This document shows, one piece after another, positions 33,871-44,252 of a stretch of 64,000 nt of DNA. Origin of the DNA: Tridacna crocea (taxonomy: Eukaryota > Mollusca > Bivalvia > Cardiida > Cardiidae); contig OX031060.1 in the NCBI GenBank assembly GCA_943736015.1, positions 23,327,231 to 23,391,230 on the forward strand. Reading direction: 5' to 3'. Each line of letters begins with the position of its first letter. The first letter of the stretch is position 1. Both the position numbers and the translations under genes were made by a program. The notes under the pieces were generated by a model. The model did no database searches. It saw only the letters and a list, made by a program, of their open reading frames with translations, and was not told where the DNA came from.

Positions 33871-34112
33871 TTAAAACCCATTATACCAAACAATCCCTGG
33901 TCTTAACGACCCTTAGGAAAAAGCCTTCTGAAAACATTGTGGGAAAAGGAGAAAATGCTGGTAACCAGCATTTTCTCCTTTTCCCATAATGTTTTCAACT
34001 CTTTCAAAGTCAAGTTTCAATTTTTGATAATTTCAGCCTCATTTCAATTGTCGTCTGCAAATGCTTTCAATTTGTTTAAGTCGAATATTTTTTTGCGTGG
34101 GAAAGATTTGAA
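33871..34112 (-). mobile_element. Family A TTAA-hairpin MITE
   Basis: The core GGAGAAAATGCTGG/CCAGCATTTTCTCC is intact, with outer stem AACATTGTGGG/CCCATAATGTT. The left end is TTAAAACCCATTATACC and the right end GGGAAAGATTTGAA, both eroded. Confidence 0.82.
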
Positions 34113-34174
34113 TGACCTCGATCTAGATGCCTAGCCTTAGCACTGGGAAAAAATAAAATAGGAAAAAGCCACAC

Positions 34175-34265
34175 CCTGGGAAAAAGGGGCTTAATGTATC
34201 ACCCGAATTGCGCTGTCTGACCAGGGTTGACACTTTTGGCTTTGATGACATTTTCTGTCTTAAAA
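34175..34265 (+). mobile_element. Family D left-end fragment
   Basis: CCTGGGAAAAAGGGGCTTAATG then CTGTCTGACC...GGTTGACAC; the right end is absent. Confidence 0.55.
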
Positions 34266-34293
34266 GTGGTCATTGTACTTTGTTATAGCCTGG

Positions 34294-34804
34294 CGTGTCC
34301 ATATTCCGTGATGAAAAGGAAACAACAAGATGTAATTAAGAATTGAAACCAGAATATAAGAAAGAAATCGCTTACTTTCATAAAAAATCATTTCTGGTCA
34401 CTTTCATACGAAAAGAATGATATACATAACAATTTTCATGTTCTGTGCGCATGAATAAGGAACATGCAGTCGGCCTTCTTGTGCAAATATGGCGTGGCCT
34501 AATTCCGGTAGCTCGGTAGTATTTACAGCAGAAAGTCGAAGACCTTTGCATTGTTTGAAAAGGAACACTTAATATTTAAATTTAAGAAAAGGAATGTACA
34601 TTTCTTTTAGGAAAGGTTATCAGTTGCTCTTCACATGTTTTTGTCTTGTATTTGTGTGAAATCCAATAGCAATAAAACATTTGACTAGTGGTAAGGGTTA
34701 CGAGCAGAAATATCGTGTGACGTCATCAAACTATGTGCTTTACGAGATGTAGTCTACACAAAAAAAAACACCGGTTCAGGGATACTCACGGAATAAGGAC
34801 ATTC
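34294..34804. mobile_element. 0.5 kb TIR element, unclassified
   Basis: TGTCCATATTCCGTGA at the left and TCACGGAATAAGGACA at the right are inverted with one mismatch. Non-coding interior. No clear target duplication. Confidence 0.5.
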
Positions 34805-34904
34805 AACGATACAATCGTTTTGAATAATCAACTTAAATTGACCTGCACTGTCGTTGATCTATTTTCATCTAATTGATGTTCGGAATTCCCAGAGGCCTCT
34901 TTTT

Positions 34905-35385
34905 GCCGATCTTCGCGAGCCAAGGTTACGGTTTCGAGATTTCCGTGAAACGCCCCCTATTGGATGCTACCCATTATCTCCCTTTACATCATATTTCTTA
35001 TAGCCAATGAAATATCTTTTTACAAACCGCTTACGAATACAATAATTCAACATGAAGCAATGACCATAAACGTACTTCGACATACCATGGTCAGGTACTG
35101 GGATATAGCCTAAAACCTCTGATAATTGATTGGTCACACTGAAACTTTCAGTCAATATTGTTCGTCTATGGTTTTTTTACGGTAATAAATCATTACAGAT
35201 CCACGGAGGTATAATGGTTACCTTCTATTTTTATCCGAAAGGTCGCGACCTTGTTCTATTTTTATCAAAGATGAAATGATACGAGCGCCTTGATTCATGC
35301 AATTAGAGCTAGTTGCAACCAATGAAAATGCGTACCGGGGGAATGTCGAAATCGAAGATGCTTTTTGCCTGGCGGGTCAAAGATA
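34905..35385 (-). mobile_element. Family H element, copy 1
   Basis: Matches 57352-57845 in inverted orientation. The shared blocks include AATGAAAATGCGTACCGGGG, AAGATGAAATGATACG, ACCTCTGATAATTGATTGG and CGCCCCC. The frame at 34967-35155 (-) contains CIRKRFVKRYFIGYKKYDVK, also open in the other copy. Confidence 0.78.
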
Positions 35386-35429
35386 AAAAAAAATCATCTG
35401 TTCCTATTTTTCCTACACTACGAACTCGC

Positions 35430-35658
35430 TTAACCCATTACCACACAATCCCTACTTTTGACGCCCCTGAGAAAGAAACCTTTTGAAAACACTGTAGGAA
35501 AAGGAGAAAATGCTGGTAACCAGCATTTTCTCCTTTTCCCACAGTGTTTTCTACCCTTCCCAGAACAAATTTCAAATTTTCAGTCACCTTTATTTTGTCG
35601 TCTGTAAATGCTTTCAATTTGGATCAGTCTAAAATTTTGTCGTGTGGTAATGAGTTAA
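35430..35658 (-). mobile_element. Family A MITE with mirrored change
   Basis: TTAA at 35430 and 35655. Outer stem AACACTGT/ACAGTGTT where the family has AACATTGT/ACAATGTT; core GGAGAAAATGCTGG intact. Confidence 0.88.
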
Positions 35659-35885
35659 ATATGGTGCGTAATAAACCCTACACTTTGGTCCACGACGCAA
35701 TTTATTTACCAATACCCAAGGCTTGAAAATTCACAAGACGTATTCAGAAATAAACTGGAAACCATCTGATGGCTTATTCAGTCAATCCTGTGGCAAAAAG
35801 CGATGTATTACTTTCAATAAGAGCAGACGGTTCTGATATTAATTTACCTTAGGGAAAATATATAGACATACTCTGTAACCCTTCC
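35659..35885. other. Unassigned spacer
   Basis: No feature recognised. Confidence 0.5.
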
Positions 35886-36117
35886 TTAATCCCTTACCAA
35901 ACGACAAAATTTTAGACTGGTCCGAATTGAAAACATATACTGTATGAAAAAAATGAAGGTTGCACAAATTAGGATTTTTTATTTTTGAAAGTTCAGAAAA
36001 TATTGTGGCAAAGGAGGAAATGCTAATTACCAGCATTTCCTCCTTTTCCAACAATATTTTCAAAAGGCTTCTTTTGCAATATCGTTAAAACCCGTGCTTG
36101 TGTGATAAAAGGATTAA
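35886..36117 (+). mobile_element. Family A MITE with two mirrored changes
   Basis: TTAA at 35886 and 36114. The stem reads AATATTGT/ACAATATT and GAGGAAATGC/GCATTTCCTC; both differ from the family and both are paired. Confidence 0.87.
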
Positions 36118-36214
36118 GGTGCTATTTCTGTAATCTTATACACAACCTTTGTCTGACAGAGTTCTGAAATTATCTTAGTAGTTATGAAAATGACACCATG
36201 AGAGAAAATTTCCT

Positions 36215-36435
36215 TTAACCTTTTCTCAAACGACAAATTTTGGACCCTTCCAAACCGAAAGAGTTTGCAGAAGACAATTTTAGATTTGGAGAATATGACA
36301 GAAAGTTCTCAAAAAGGTTACAGAACACTGTGGGAAAATTGCTCGTTACGAGCAATTTCTCCTTTTCCCACAGTGTTTTCAAAGTACTTTTACCGCAGAT
36401 ACGTAAAAACCAGGTCTTGTTTGGGAAAGGGTTAA
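36215..36435 (+). mobile_element. Family A2 TTAA-hairpin MITE
   Basis: TTAA at 36215 and 36432. TTTTGGACCCTTCCAAACCG identifies the subfamily. Left arm shortened (GGGAAAATTGCTCG) against the full right arm CGAGCAATTTCTCC; outer stem AACACTGT/ACAGTGTT. Confidence 0.87.
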
Positions 36436-36472
36436 TCCTAAGGCCGCTAAGAGCAACTCAAAGACCTTGTGC

Positions 36473-36536
36473 GGACAGTGTAGATCAAGATCAGATAGCA
36501 CAGAATGTGAAGTCTGATCTTGGATCCACACTATCC
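36473..36536. repeat. Family E hairpin
   Basis: GGACAGTGTAGATCAAGATCAGA pattern against TCTGATCTTGGATCCACACTATCC, with a mismatched loop. Confidence 0.72.
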
Positions 36537-36729
36537 TATTTGGGGATATTGCACTCAAAATAGCTTTGAAATGGCAAAATTTTGGTTTTTACTGTCGGCT
36601 TGAAAGTTTTGTATAGTCTATTTAGCAGGATAAGGGTTAAAAAAATATAGAAAGGTTTAGTTAAGTTTTTATTTTGGTTTTTTACTATTCTTCTTTGTCT
36701 TTGTTTTTCGTCTTTGTTTCTTGAGGTCT

Positions 36730-36745
36730 AATTTATTTATCTATT

Positions 36746-36780
<35 letters not shown>

Positions 36781-37032
36781 TTCATTTGTTTGTTTGTTAA
36801 TTCATTCATTCATTTTATTCATCAATTAATTAATTAATTAATTAATTCATTCATTCATTCATTGATACATTCATTCATTTGTTTGTTTGTTTGTTTGTTT
36901 GTTTATTAATTCATTCATTCATTTATTTACCTGCCTGATCTTTATTTATTTATTTACTTATTTATTTATCTATTCATTTATTTATTTATTCATTCATTTG
37001 TTTGTTTGTTAATTCATTCATTCGTTTATTTA
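36730..37032. repeat. TTTA / ATTC / TTTG tetranucleotide tract
   Basis: About 300 bp of interleaved (TTTA)n, (ATTC)n, (TTAA)n and (TTTG)n. The block ATTTATTTACCTGC-TTGATCTT appears twice (near 36920 and 37025), so part of the tract was duplicated. Confidence 0.9.
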
Positions 37033-37058
37033 CCTGCTTGATCTTGTTAATCGAAATT

Positions 37059-37292
37059 GTGAACCAATTACCACACAATCCCTACTTTTGACGCTTCTGA
37101 AACAGAAGCCTTTAGAAAACATTGTGGGAAAAGGAGAAAATGCTGGTAAATGCTGGCATTTTCTCCTTTTCCCACAATGTTTTCTATCCTTCATAAAGCA
37201 AATTTCAAATTTTCAGTCACTTTAATTTTGTCGTCTGCAAATGCTTTTCGATTTGGACAAACCCAAAATTTTATCGTTTGATAATGAGTTAA
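37059..37292 (-). mobile_element. Family A MITE, extended loop
   Basis: ACCAATTACCACACAATCCC start and TTAA at 37289. The core reads GGAGAAAATGCTGG, then TAAATGCTGGCATTTTCTCC, an extra partial repeat in the loop. Confidence 0.85.
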
Positions 37293-37359
37293 GATGATGC
37301 ATGTACTTGTATGGGTTTTTGAAGCTTTTAGGATAGCATATAATCTGCATTGGCTTCAT

Positions 37360-37610
37360 TTAACTCTTTACCACACAAGAAAATTTTAGACTGGTCTAAA
37401 TTGAAAGCATTTGCAGATGACAAAATAAAAGTGACTGAAAAATTGAAATTTGTTTTGGGAAGGGTAGAAAACACTGTGGGAAAAGGAGAAAATGCTGGTA
37501 ACACAGGAGAAAATGCTGGTTACCAGCATTTTCTCCTTTTCCCACAGTGTTTTCAAAAGGCTTTCTTTCTCAGGGGCGTCAAAAGTAGGGATTGTGTGGT
37601 AATGGGTTAA
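37360..37610 (+). mobile_element. Family A MITE with duplicated core
   Basis: TTAA at 37360 and 37607. GGAGAAAATGCTGGT occurs twice on the left (the second after AACACA) against one copy on the right. Outer stem has the mirrored AACACTGT/ACAGTGTT. Confidence 0.87.
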
Positions 37611-38021
37611 AAAAAAAAAGTAAAATTTTGATAGCGGTATCTAAGTTGAAGATACATTTAGGCTGTAAATATTACGGACAAACAACCCTTTAAGCTTATG
37701 AAAAAAATGTACAGTTTCCATGGTAAAACAGACAGACTTTAATTTATTTTGTTTTAAATAAGATTATGAAAAAAAACAAAAAAAAAAACATGTAAGTATA
37801 CTTTCGAAGAAATATTAAAATGGTTTTTTTTTTAAACCCATTTTTTAGGGGAAATATATGATATTTTGTAAGGAAAAAGATCATAAGGACGTCCCTACAT
37901 GGGGGAAAAAAAGTAAAGTAGTTCGGAGTATTGCTTACGACGAACACGAGCTTATTATCTTCAGAAGTGTCGTCAGCAATTCTACTGACTGAGCTATGAA
38001 GTCGATAAATATTTTGTCTTG
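37611..38021. other. Unassigned AT-rich spacer
   Basis: Poly-A and poly-T runs near 37770 and 37827. The 109-codon frame on the minus strand here is low-complexity (lysine and phenylalanine rich) and not credible as a gene. Confidence 0.5.
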
Positions 38022-38251
38022 TTAATCCCTTAACCAACCAACAAAAGTTTAGACTTATCCAAATTGAAAGCACACGAAGACATCAAAATAAAATTAACTC
38101 AACAACTGAAATTTGTTTCCAGCAGGATAGAAAACATTGTAGGAAATGGAGAAAATGCTGGTTACCAGCATTTTCTCCTTTTCCCACAATGTTTTCAAAA
38201 GACATCTAACTCGGGGTCGGAAAAATCAGGGATTGTTTGGGAAAGGGTTAA
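38022..38251 (+). mobile_element. Family A TTAA-hairpin MITE
   Basis: TTAA at 38022 and 38248. Core intact; outer stem AACATTGTAGG/CCCACAATGTT with one unpaired change. Confidence 0.86.
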
Positions 38252-38491
38252 ACACGTATTTGTTTCTTGTTATGCTATACAAGTTATGTGGCTACTAGAG
38301 TAATTACAAATTTTGCGGCGAAAATGAACTTTACTCCGGCAAAAGGGGGCCTCAGGCCTCTTTATAATGCAGCCGGAAAACCAAGCAGATCTTCACAAAG
38401 CTGGGGGATCGATAAAGTTTATTTTTTGTAGCAAAGTACTGAATATGAGGCACACTGGTCCCTTTTTTTTGAAATGCAGAAAATTGGCCAA
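38252..38491. other. Unassigned spacer
   Basis: Contains GGCAAAAGGGGGCCTCAGGCC near 38338, vaguely like a family D end. Nothing else. Confidence 0.45.
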
Positions 38492-38722
38492 TTAACCTAT
38501 TACCAAACAATCCCTGGTTTTTACGATCCTGAGGAAGAAGCATTCTGAAAACATTGTGGGAAAAGGAGAAAATGCTGGTAACCAGCATTTTCTCCTTTTC
38601 TCACAATATCTTCTACTCTTCTAAAGTCGAATTTCAATTTTTGAACCGTGTTTATTTTGTTGTTTGCAAATGCCTTAAATTTGGACAAGTCTAAAATGTC
38701 GTCGTTTGGTAAAGTCGGTTAA
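38492..38722 (-). mobile_element. Family A TTAA-hairpin MITE
   Basis: TTAA at 38492 and 38719. Core GGAGAAAATGCTGG/CCAGCATTTTCTCC intact. Confidence 0.87.
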
Positions 38723-38726
38723 AAAA

Positions 38727-38782
38727 AAGTTTCGACACATGTCAGCCTGCGCAGACTGTTCCGGCTGACATGAGTCGATCCC
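38727..38782. repeat. Family D hairpin
   Basis: AGTTTCGACACATGTCAGCC pairs with GGCTGACATGAGTCGA around GCGCAGACTGTTCC. Confidence 0.72.
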
Positions 38783-38794
38783 TTTTCAAACGAG

Positions 38795-39335
38795 TTAAAG
38801 GTGGCCCTTCAGATTATGAGACTTAAATTTTACACAAGTACAAAAAAAGCATCCTTATACTCCCAAAGTCTTACAATTTTCATTCATAAAACCCCAGTAG
38901 TCGAAACCCATCCGACAACAAGAGAAATTAGAGATTTACCACGGCCCAGGTCGACATCGACGGGAAACATGTTCTATTTTTACATGAGAAACTCACTTAT
39001 TTGCATGCCGGAAATACACTGACAAAGCTTCAAACATAGCGTCCGAAGAAGATATTATGAAAAATAATTACATGTCTGTTATATTATGCAATTTAAGCGT
39101 CATTTGTCACGTGCCATTATTCCCACAATGCTTTTTCATTTTTGGCGCGAAATCTAAAACATAGCTTAAGAGGCTACGTAGCCTTTTAAGGGAATACCAT
39201 AAAAAAAAAAATCTTTTTTTGTAATTTTATGATTCTTAATTATTGATGATTTGAATTGTTTTTTCATATAAATTTCAATGCTCTATATATTTTCTAATTT
39301 GGTGTAATGCGAAAATTCTAAATACCCACCTTTAA
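38795..39335 (+). mobile_element. Family I TTAA element, copy 1
   Basis: TTAA flanks AGGTGGCCCTTCAG at the left and AATACCCACCT at the right. The interior carries CACGTGCCA, CCCACAATGC, TTGGCGCGAAATCTA and GGCTACGTAGCC, all shared with copies at 41466 and 47670. A frame at 38801-39021 (+) includes HKTPVVETHPTTREIRDL. Confidence 0.88.
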
Positions 39336-39400
39336 GCCCCCTTTTCATTGGACATGGCTCAAATACAAAATCACGAGTGAAAAGTAGCAGTGTTTTGTAA
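39332..39400 (-). mobile_element. Family D end fragment
   Basis: TTAAGCCCCCTTTTCATTGGACATGGCTC directly follows the family I copy and shares its TTAA. Confidence 0.6.
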
Positions 39401-39407
39401 TATTTTC

Positions 39408-40042
39408 TTTTATCACATAACTCCCCTTGTCTTCAATGTAATACAGCTATAACGAATTTTCTTGTCTCACACATGTGTGAGATAAGACAATAGTGCTGTA
39501 TTTGGTCATCATTCTGTAATCATACGCTTCATTTCTAAAACATTGCTGACCTAGGTTTCTGATGAAAATCAGCGGTCAAAAGTCTTATCATTATAGAGTT
39601 GTTAATCTTATATCACTTTTAGACTCAAACAAAAGTCAATATATGTAAGTTTCTTCGTCATTATCTCCCGCTAGATGGCATTCTATAAATACTCTTCGTC
39701 GAATCTTCGAAGAATATGACATTCACAGAAAACGGTTTTTTTGTAACTATTTTCGTTCGTAATGTAACTGTCAAAGTAAGCGCACAGGCTTCATGTAAAT
39801 TTCACTACATATGATACATATATATGCCTCTGGTTTAACACATTTTGGACAATAATTCTTGTCAAACAGTAATGTGATAAAAAGAATCGGACCCTCGAGG
39901 GTTTTTGAGGTAAAAACTTATTAAACTCGTCGTCCACAAAAAATATTATTAAACTCGCCAAAGGTTCGCTTAATAACATTTTTTGTAGACTCGTTTAATA
40001 AATTTTTATCTCAAAAACCAACTCATGTCAGATCATATATAA
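39408..40042 (-). mobile_element. Family G single arm, copy 2, with insert
   Basis: Inverted relative to 22044. It has the terminal hairpin (39890-40040) and the perfect palindrome CTCACACATGTGTGAG near 39467. Compared with the other copies it has about 86 extra bp at 39656-39741. That insert includes the motif at 151-184. Confidence 0.8.
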
Positions 40043-40436
40043 ATACTTTAGAAACGAAACCTGATTCAATGTTACTTTCAATATTTTCAAGCTTTCAGTA
40101 TTTCATCTAATGTGATACGAATACCGACTGTTCCATCTTTACTATATAGGAAGCAACGAGTATTAGTTGTCGCCTTTTTATAAATCGACTAATCCGAACC
40201 TCTTCTCAGAACTAAATTACTTTTTCGGCCAATACTTGTTATTATAATGATTTCAGCGAATAAATTTCATTTCTGTACACTTTGAATATGTCACGTTCGT
40301 CGATTGCTCACGTATATAGTGTGTTTTTTCCCTTTAATCGTTCGCTTCTAGATACTGTTAAACTTTTGTATTTATTAAAGATTCAAGTCAGTTTTATTAA
40401 AAGAAAAATCTTTTCATCAGCTTTTTTAAACCCTTT
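40043..40436. other. Unassigned spacer
   Basis: No feature recognised. Confidence 0.5.
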
Positions 40437-40655
40437 ACCCCATAAAGCATTTCTATTGTATCTCTAATTGGCCCTAAATAACAGCAAGGATGATGCCGTT
40501 TCTTATTTGCATATGACATCTTTTGATAGCATAGAAAACATCGTGACAAAAGATGAAATTGCTCGTCACGAGCAATTTCACCTTTTGCCACAATGTTTTC
40601 CAAAGGCTCCTACAAGCAATGTGTAGAGATTAGTATCTATGCAGTAAAGGGTTAA
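40437..40655 (-). mobile_element. Family B TTAA-hairpin MITE
   Basis: CCCTTTACCCCATAAAGC at the left and GCAGTAAAGGGTTAA at the right. Core GATGAAATTGCTCG/CGAGCAATTTCACC. Confidence 0.87.
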
Positions 40656-40969
40656 ATGAAATGGTTCAAGATTTCAATAAAACTGCAGATAAAGAACTGC
40701 ATTGTCTTTTCACTTTAATTTTTTCCTTGTGTTTGAATGTGTCTTTTTTTCCCCTTGAAGTTCTATGAAGGGTTTGAAATACGTGTAGTTTTGTCTTTCA
40801 AGGAACACTGAAGTAGGTGTTTCCTGGAAAGGAATAGATAAGTCACAACAGTGTATAGAAAGCTTCCTCGGTTTCGTGAAACCAGGGATCGTTTAGTAAA
40901 GGGGTAAGGATTTAAAAGGCGACACATAAAAATATTGAATCGCCAAATACCAAAAGAAAGTATCCGCTG
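40656..40969. other. Unassigned spacer
   Basis: Contains CCAGGGATCGTTTAGTAAAGGGG near 40882-40904, a lone family A right end. Nothing else. Confidence 0.5.
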
Positions 40970-41200
40970 TTAACCCTTTACTCCATAGATACTCGTTTCC
41001 ACACATTGCTTGTAGGAGCCTTTGGAAAACATTGTGAAAAAAAAAGTGAAATTGCTCGTCACGAGCAATTTCACCTTTTGTCACAATGTTTTCTATGCTA
41101 TCAAAAGGTGTCATATACACATAAGAAACAGCTTCATCCTTGCTGTTATTTAGGGTCAATTAGAGATACCATAGAAATACCTTATGGGGTAAGGGGTTAA
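40970..41200 (+). mobile_element. Family B TTAA-hairpin MITE
   Basis: TTAA at 40970 and 41197. CCCTTTACTCCATAGATACTCG start, TTATGGGGTAAGGGG end. Core AGTGAAATTGCTCG/CGAGCAATTTCACC. Confidence 0.88.
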
Positions 41201-41229
41201 GCAGTAAATAGGCGAAGGGGATATCGATT

Positions 41230-41247
41230 GTATATATATATATATAA
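41230..41247. repeat. (TA)n microsatellite
   Basis: About nine TA dinucleotides. Confidence 0.85.
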
Positions 41248-41465
41248 GGGTCTCATTTCTTGTATTTTGGTGTCATAAATGGGCCCGCAAAAAGGCCCGC
41301 AAAATGCACATGTAAACAATTTTCATCAATCACATGTTACTATTTAATAATTCTGTACTAACACAAGGTAGTAGGTCAGAAGCCATAAACAAATACGGTA
41401 TTGAAATCGAAGCATTTCCATCTGACGAAAAAGATCTTTTGTTACGCTGTTGGATTTTTCAATAT
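41248..41465. other. Unassigned spacer
   Basis: GGGCCCGCAAAAAGGCCCGCAAAATG near 41281 is a short local repeat. No gene. Confidence 0.45.
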
Positions 41466-42014
41466 TTAAAGGTGGGTATTTAGAATTTTCACATCCCACC
41501 AAAATAAAAAATATATACATTATTGAAATTTATATGAAGAAACAATACAAATCAACTATAATTAAGAATCATAAAATTACAAAAAAATTATTTTTTTGAA
41601 TGCTATTCCCCTAAAAGGCTATGTAGCCTCTTAAGCTATTTTTAGATTTCGCATCAAAAATCAAAAGAGCATTGTGGGAATTTCAAGTGACTGGCACGTG
41701 AATAATAACGCTTGAACTCCATTACATAACAAACATGTAATAATTTTTTTCCATAATGTCTTCTTGGGACGGATGTTTGAAACTTCGTATTTATTTTCCT
41801 GTATTTAAATGAGAGAATTGATAATCTAAAAATAAAACGTGTCTCCTGTTGGTGTCAACCCGGTCCGTAATAAATCTCTAATTTCTCGTGTTAATGGATG
41901 GTTTTCGACTACTGGGGTTTTATGAAAGCAAATTGAAAGGCTTTGGGAGTACAAGGATGATTTTTTTGCATTTTCGTAAAATGTTCGTCCCAAAATCTGA
42001 AGGGCCACCTTTAA
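41466..42014 (-). mobile_element. Family I TTAA element, copy 2
   Basis: TTAA, AGGTGGGTATTTAG ... CTGAAGGGCCACCT, TTAA. Inverted relative to copy 1. The frame from the right end reads KTPVVENHPLTREIRDLLRT and ends at the same place as in the other copies. Confidence 0.88.
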
Positions 42015-42249
42015 GTCGTGATTTGGTAAATTATAGTAAAAAATAATAATTTGGCGCCCCATACCGCACCTCCTATCTTCAGAGAAAAACGACAACGTTT
42101 CCTTGTAATATCAAATGAAACATAAACTCTTGTTTTTAACGAGATGTGGGCGATTTTTCAGATTGCCTTTTTTACAGTTTATATCATACTGACCTTTTGT
42201 GAAAACCTGGGCACAAGTAAAAACCCTGTTTTGCAACTGAAATTGTCAG
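42015..42249. other. Unassigned spacer
   Basis: No feature recognised. Confidence 0.5.
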
Positions 42250-42303
42250 TTAACCCTTCACAATACGATTCTGAATGTAAACGACCCTGAGAGAAAAGGC
42301 AAC
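42250..42303 (-). mobile_element. Family A left-end fragment
   Basis: TTAACCCTTCACAATACG then ACGACCCTGAGAGAAAAGGC; similarity breaks off where the next copy begins. Confidence 0.7.
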
Positions 42304-42305
42304 TG

Positions 42306-42536
42306 TATAACCCTTTCTCAAACAATTCCTGGTTTTTACTGGTCAGGAGCGGAAGCCCTTTGAAAACATTGAGGGAAAAGGAGAAAATGCTGGTAACCAG
42401 CATTTTCTCCTTTTCCCACAATGTTTTATACCCTGCTGGAAATAAACTTCAATTTTTGAATTACCTTTATTTTGTCGTCTGCAAGTGCTTTCAACTTGGA
42501 CCTGTCTAAATTTTTGTCTTTTGGTAAAGAGTAAAC
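42306..42536 (-). mobile_element. Family A MITE, first of a chain of three
   Basis: ACCCTTTCTCAAACAATTCC start, TTTTGGTAAAGAGTAAA end. Core GGAGAAAATGCTGG/CCAGCATTTTCTCC intact. Its right end is the left end of the next copy. Confidence 0.85.
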
Positions 42537-42741
42537 TATTTACCATACAATCCCAAGTTTTAATAACCGTGCAAGAGAAGTCTTGGGAAAACCTTGTGGG
42601 AAAAGGAGCCTTTTCTTCTTTTCCTACAATGTTCTCTAACCTTTCATAGAAAAATCCATTCATTTGGGCCACATTCAAATTGTAACCTACGAATGCTTTC
42701 AATTTGGGCGGTCTTGAATTTTTTCGTTTGGTAAAGAGTAA
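42533..42741 (-). mobile_element. Family A MITE, second of the chain
   Basis: TAAACTATTTACCATACAATCCC start, GTTTGGTAAAGAGTAAA end. The palindrome is reduced to AAAAGGAGCCTTTTC; the loop half is gone. Confidence 0.82.
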
Positions 42742-42742
42742 A

Positions 42743-42916
42743 AGCACATCGCTGGAATAGGAGCTATGCTGGCAAAAGACGTTTTCTCAATCTGTTCCAA
42801 AATCGTTTTCTAACCTTTCAAATGAATATTATAATCAGGCAAGCTACCGTTGAATTTGTCATCTGCAAGTTCTTTCAGTTTGGACATGTTTCAAGTTTTC
42901 CATTTGGTGACAATTA
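42743..42916 (-). mobile_element. Family A MITE, third of the chain, decayed
   Basis: GTTTTCTAACCTTTCA, TCTGCAAGTTCTTTCAGTTTGG and CATTTGGTGACAATTAA are recognisable. The left part is poor. Confidence 0.65.
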
Positions 42917-42944
42917 ACAGTGATGCAAAATACATTTGATTATT

Positions 42945-42990
42945 AAAATTTTGTTTGTTTTCAACATCATTTCAGTGTTATCGCCCGAGC
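42945..42990 (-). mobile_element. SINE tail fragment
   Basis: TTTTCAACATCATTTCAGT is the complement of the tail core GAAATAATGTTGAAA of the SINE at 45772-46113. Only the 3' region is present. Confidence 0.5.
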
Positions 42991-43041
42991 ACCTATCTGT
43001 ATTCTTCCTTTGAGTTTCATTCCCCATTAGCCAATGCAATA

Positions 43042-43500
43042 TTATTTCATGCTTTCCGGTAGGATATCGAGAACTAGCAGTGAAAGTGTTTTTCGATCTT
43101 ACACTGGTACCACCAGTGAAAAAACCGATTTTCATGTTCTTGTTGCTTGTAGGTTAATTGCGCGTGCCTCACAACCAGGTGGAAATATGACGTCATTTAC
43201 CTTACATATCTCGCGCTTGACGTAATAATGCAATGCGTTGCTATGTGGGAGGGGTACGCCACGGGCAATAACGGAAAAGAACTGTACTGGATTTTGATAA
43301 AGCCCCTCCTTGTAAAAGTATGAAATAAATAGAATACTTTTTTTTTTTTTGGTGAAAGATCGAAATTTATTTCATCTCGTGAACACCATCGGTAATATTT
43401 TCACTCGTGGCTGCGCCACTAGTGAAAATATTACTGGTGGTGTCCACTCGATGAAATAAATTTCGATCTTTCACCAAAAAAACCCCAAATATCTTCTATA
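43042..43500 (+). mobile_element. Family C hairpin element, copy 2
   Basis: Uninterrupted copy. TTATTTCATGCTTTCC start, TGACGTCA at 43188-43195, hairpin GGTGAAAGATCG...CGATCTTTCACC at about 43350-43475. Shows the empty site for the foldback in copy 1. Confidence 0.87.
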
Positions 43501-43585
43501 TCTTTCCAAGCCATTGGCTGGTTTCCCACATAAATAAGTCTAAAAGTTTTTCATTTTAGCATTAATAGATCTAGTAAGAATGCTT

Positions 43586-43903
43586 TCAATTACTGACACA
43601 GTTCCTTCGCCGATATGTTTCTTCTTCTGCCCGTTTTCTTTCGTATATATATTTTTTAGCTTTATTTACCACGTCAATAGGTATGCGGGGGTCGTGGTCA
43701 TCTTTCGTATAATTGATCGGTAAGATTTCGTAAATTCTGCACAATTTATATTTTCTCCTCAAAAAAAGTTTTCGAAATGTAACGAGCCAAAAAGCATAAG
43801 CGATCACATCCGTGACTTCTGTATAGCTGTCGCTGTTTCCGTTGTGATAACGGCAAATCATATAAAACACAAGGAATACTTTGTTGACATCATCAGAAAT
43901 ATT
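43586..43903 (-). CDS. Open frame, possible terminal exon, unknown protein
   Basis: From about 43903 down to 43586 the minus strand is open. It reads NISDDVNKVFLVFYMICRYH, then YTEVTDVIAYAFWLVTFRKLF, and a charged tail with DPRIPIDVVNKAKKYIYER before the stop. An ATG gives 94 codons. The tail looks like real amphipathic protein, and no repeat explains the segment. A CACAG precedes the open part and could be an acceptor, but lacks a good pyrimidine tract. I know no family. Chance or a decayed exon are both possible. Confidence 0.25.
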   Translation of the reverse strand, partial: NISDDVNKVFLVFYMICRYHNGNSDSYTEVTDVIAYAFWLVTFRKLFLRRKYKLCRIYEILPINYTKDDHDPRIPIDVVNKAKKYIYERKRAEEETYRRRNCVSN

Positions 43904-44252
43904 TCCTGTGACACATTTAAATTGTCAACTATTTCAAATACTTATCTGATGGAAACTATTTGAAGATTAACGTATATTTTTTCGTATTGGCCGCCATGTT
44001 TTTTCCTCCATTTTTTCAACCAACAATATCAAACGTCGTTTGTTTGCAAAGAAAACGATACCTGTTCTAATTTACACTTCTGCTTTTTCATTTGATTTCT
44101 ACTTGTGCTTTTTTATTTACATGTACCTCGGTACTCTCCTGAAAATTATTGTTTCTTTAGGCTATGGGTATTTACCACAAATAATACACAGATTAGCGAA
44201 AAGTAGAAATGGTCTGTACGTTACCAGCAAAGAATGGGCTGTTATTTGGGGC
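43904..44252. other. Unassigned spacer
   Basis: Hydrophobic short frame at 44040 runs into the next MITE; not credible as a gene. Confidence 0.5.

Noticed and set aside
36730-37032. Regulatory AT-rich element
   Set aside because: It is plain tetranucleotide repeat; nothing beyond simple sequence supports function.
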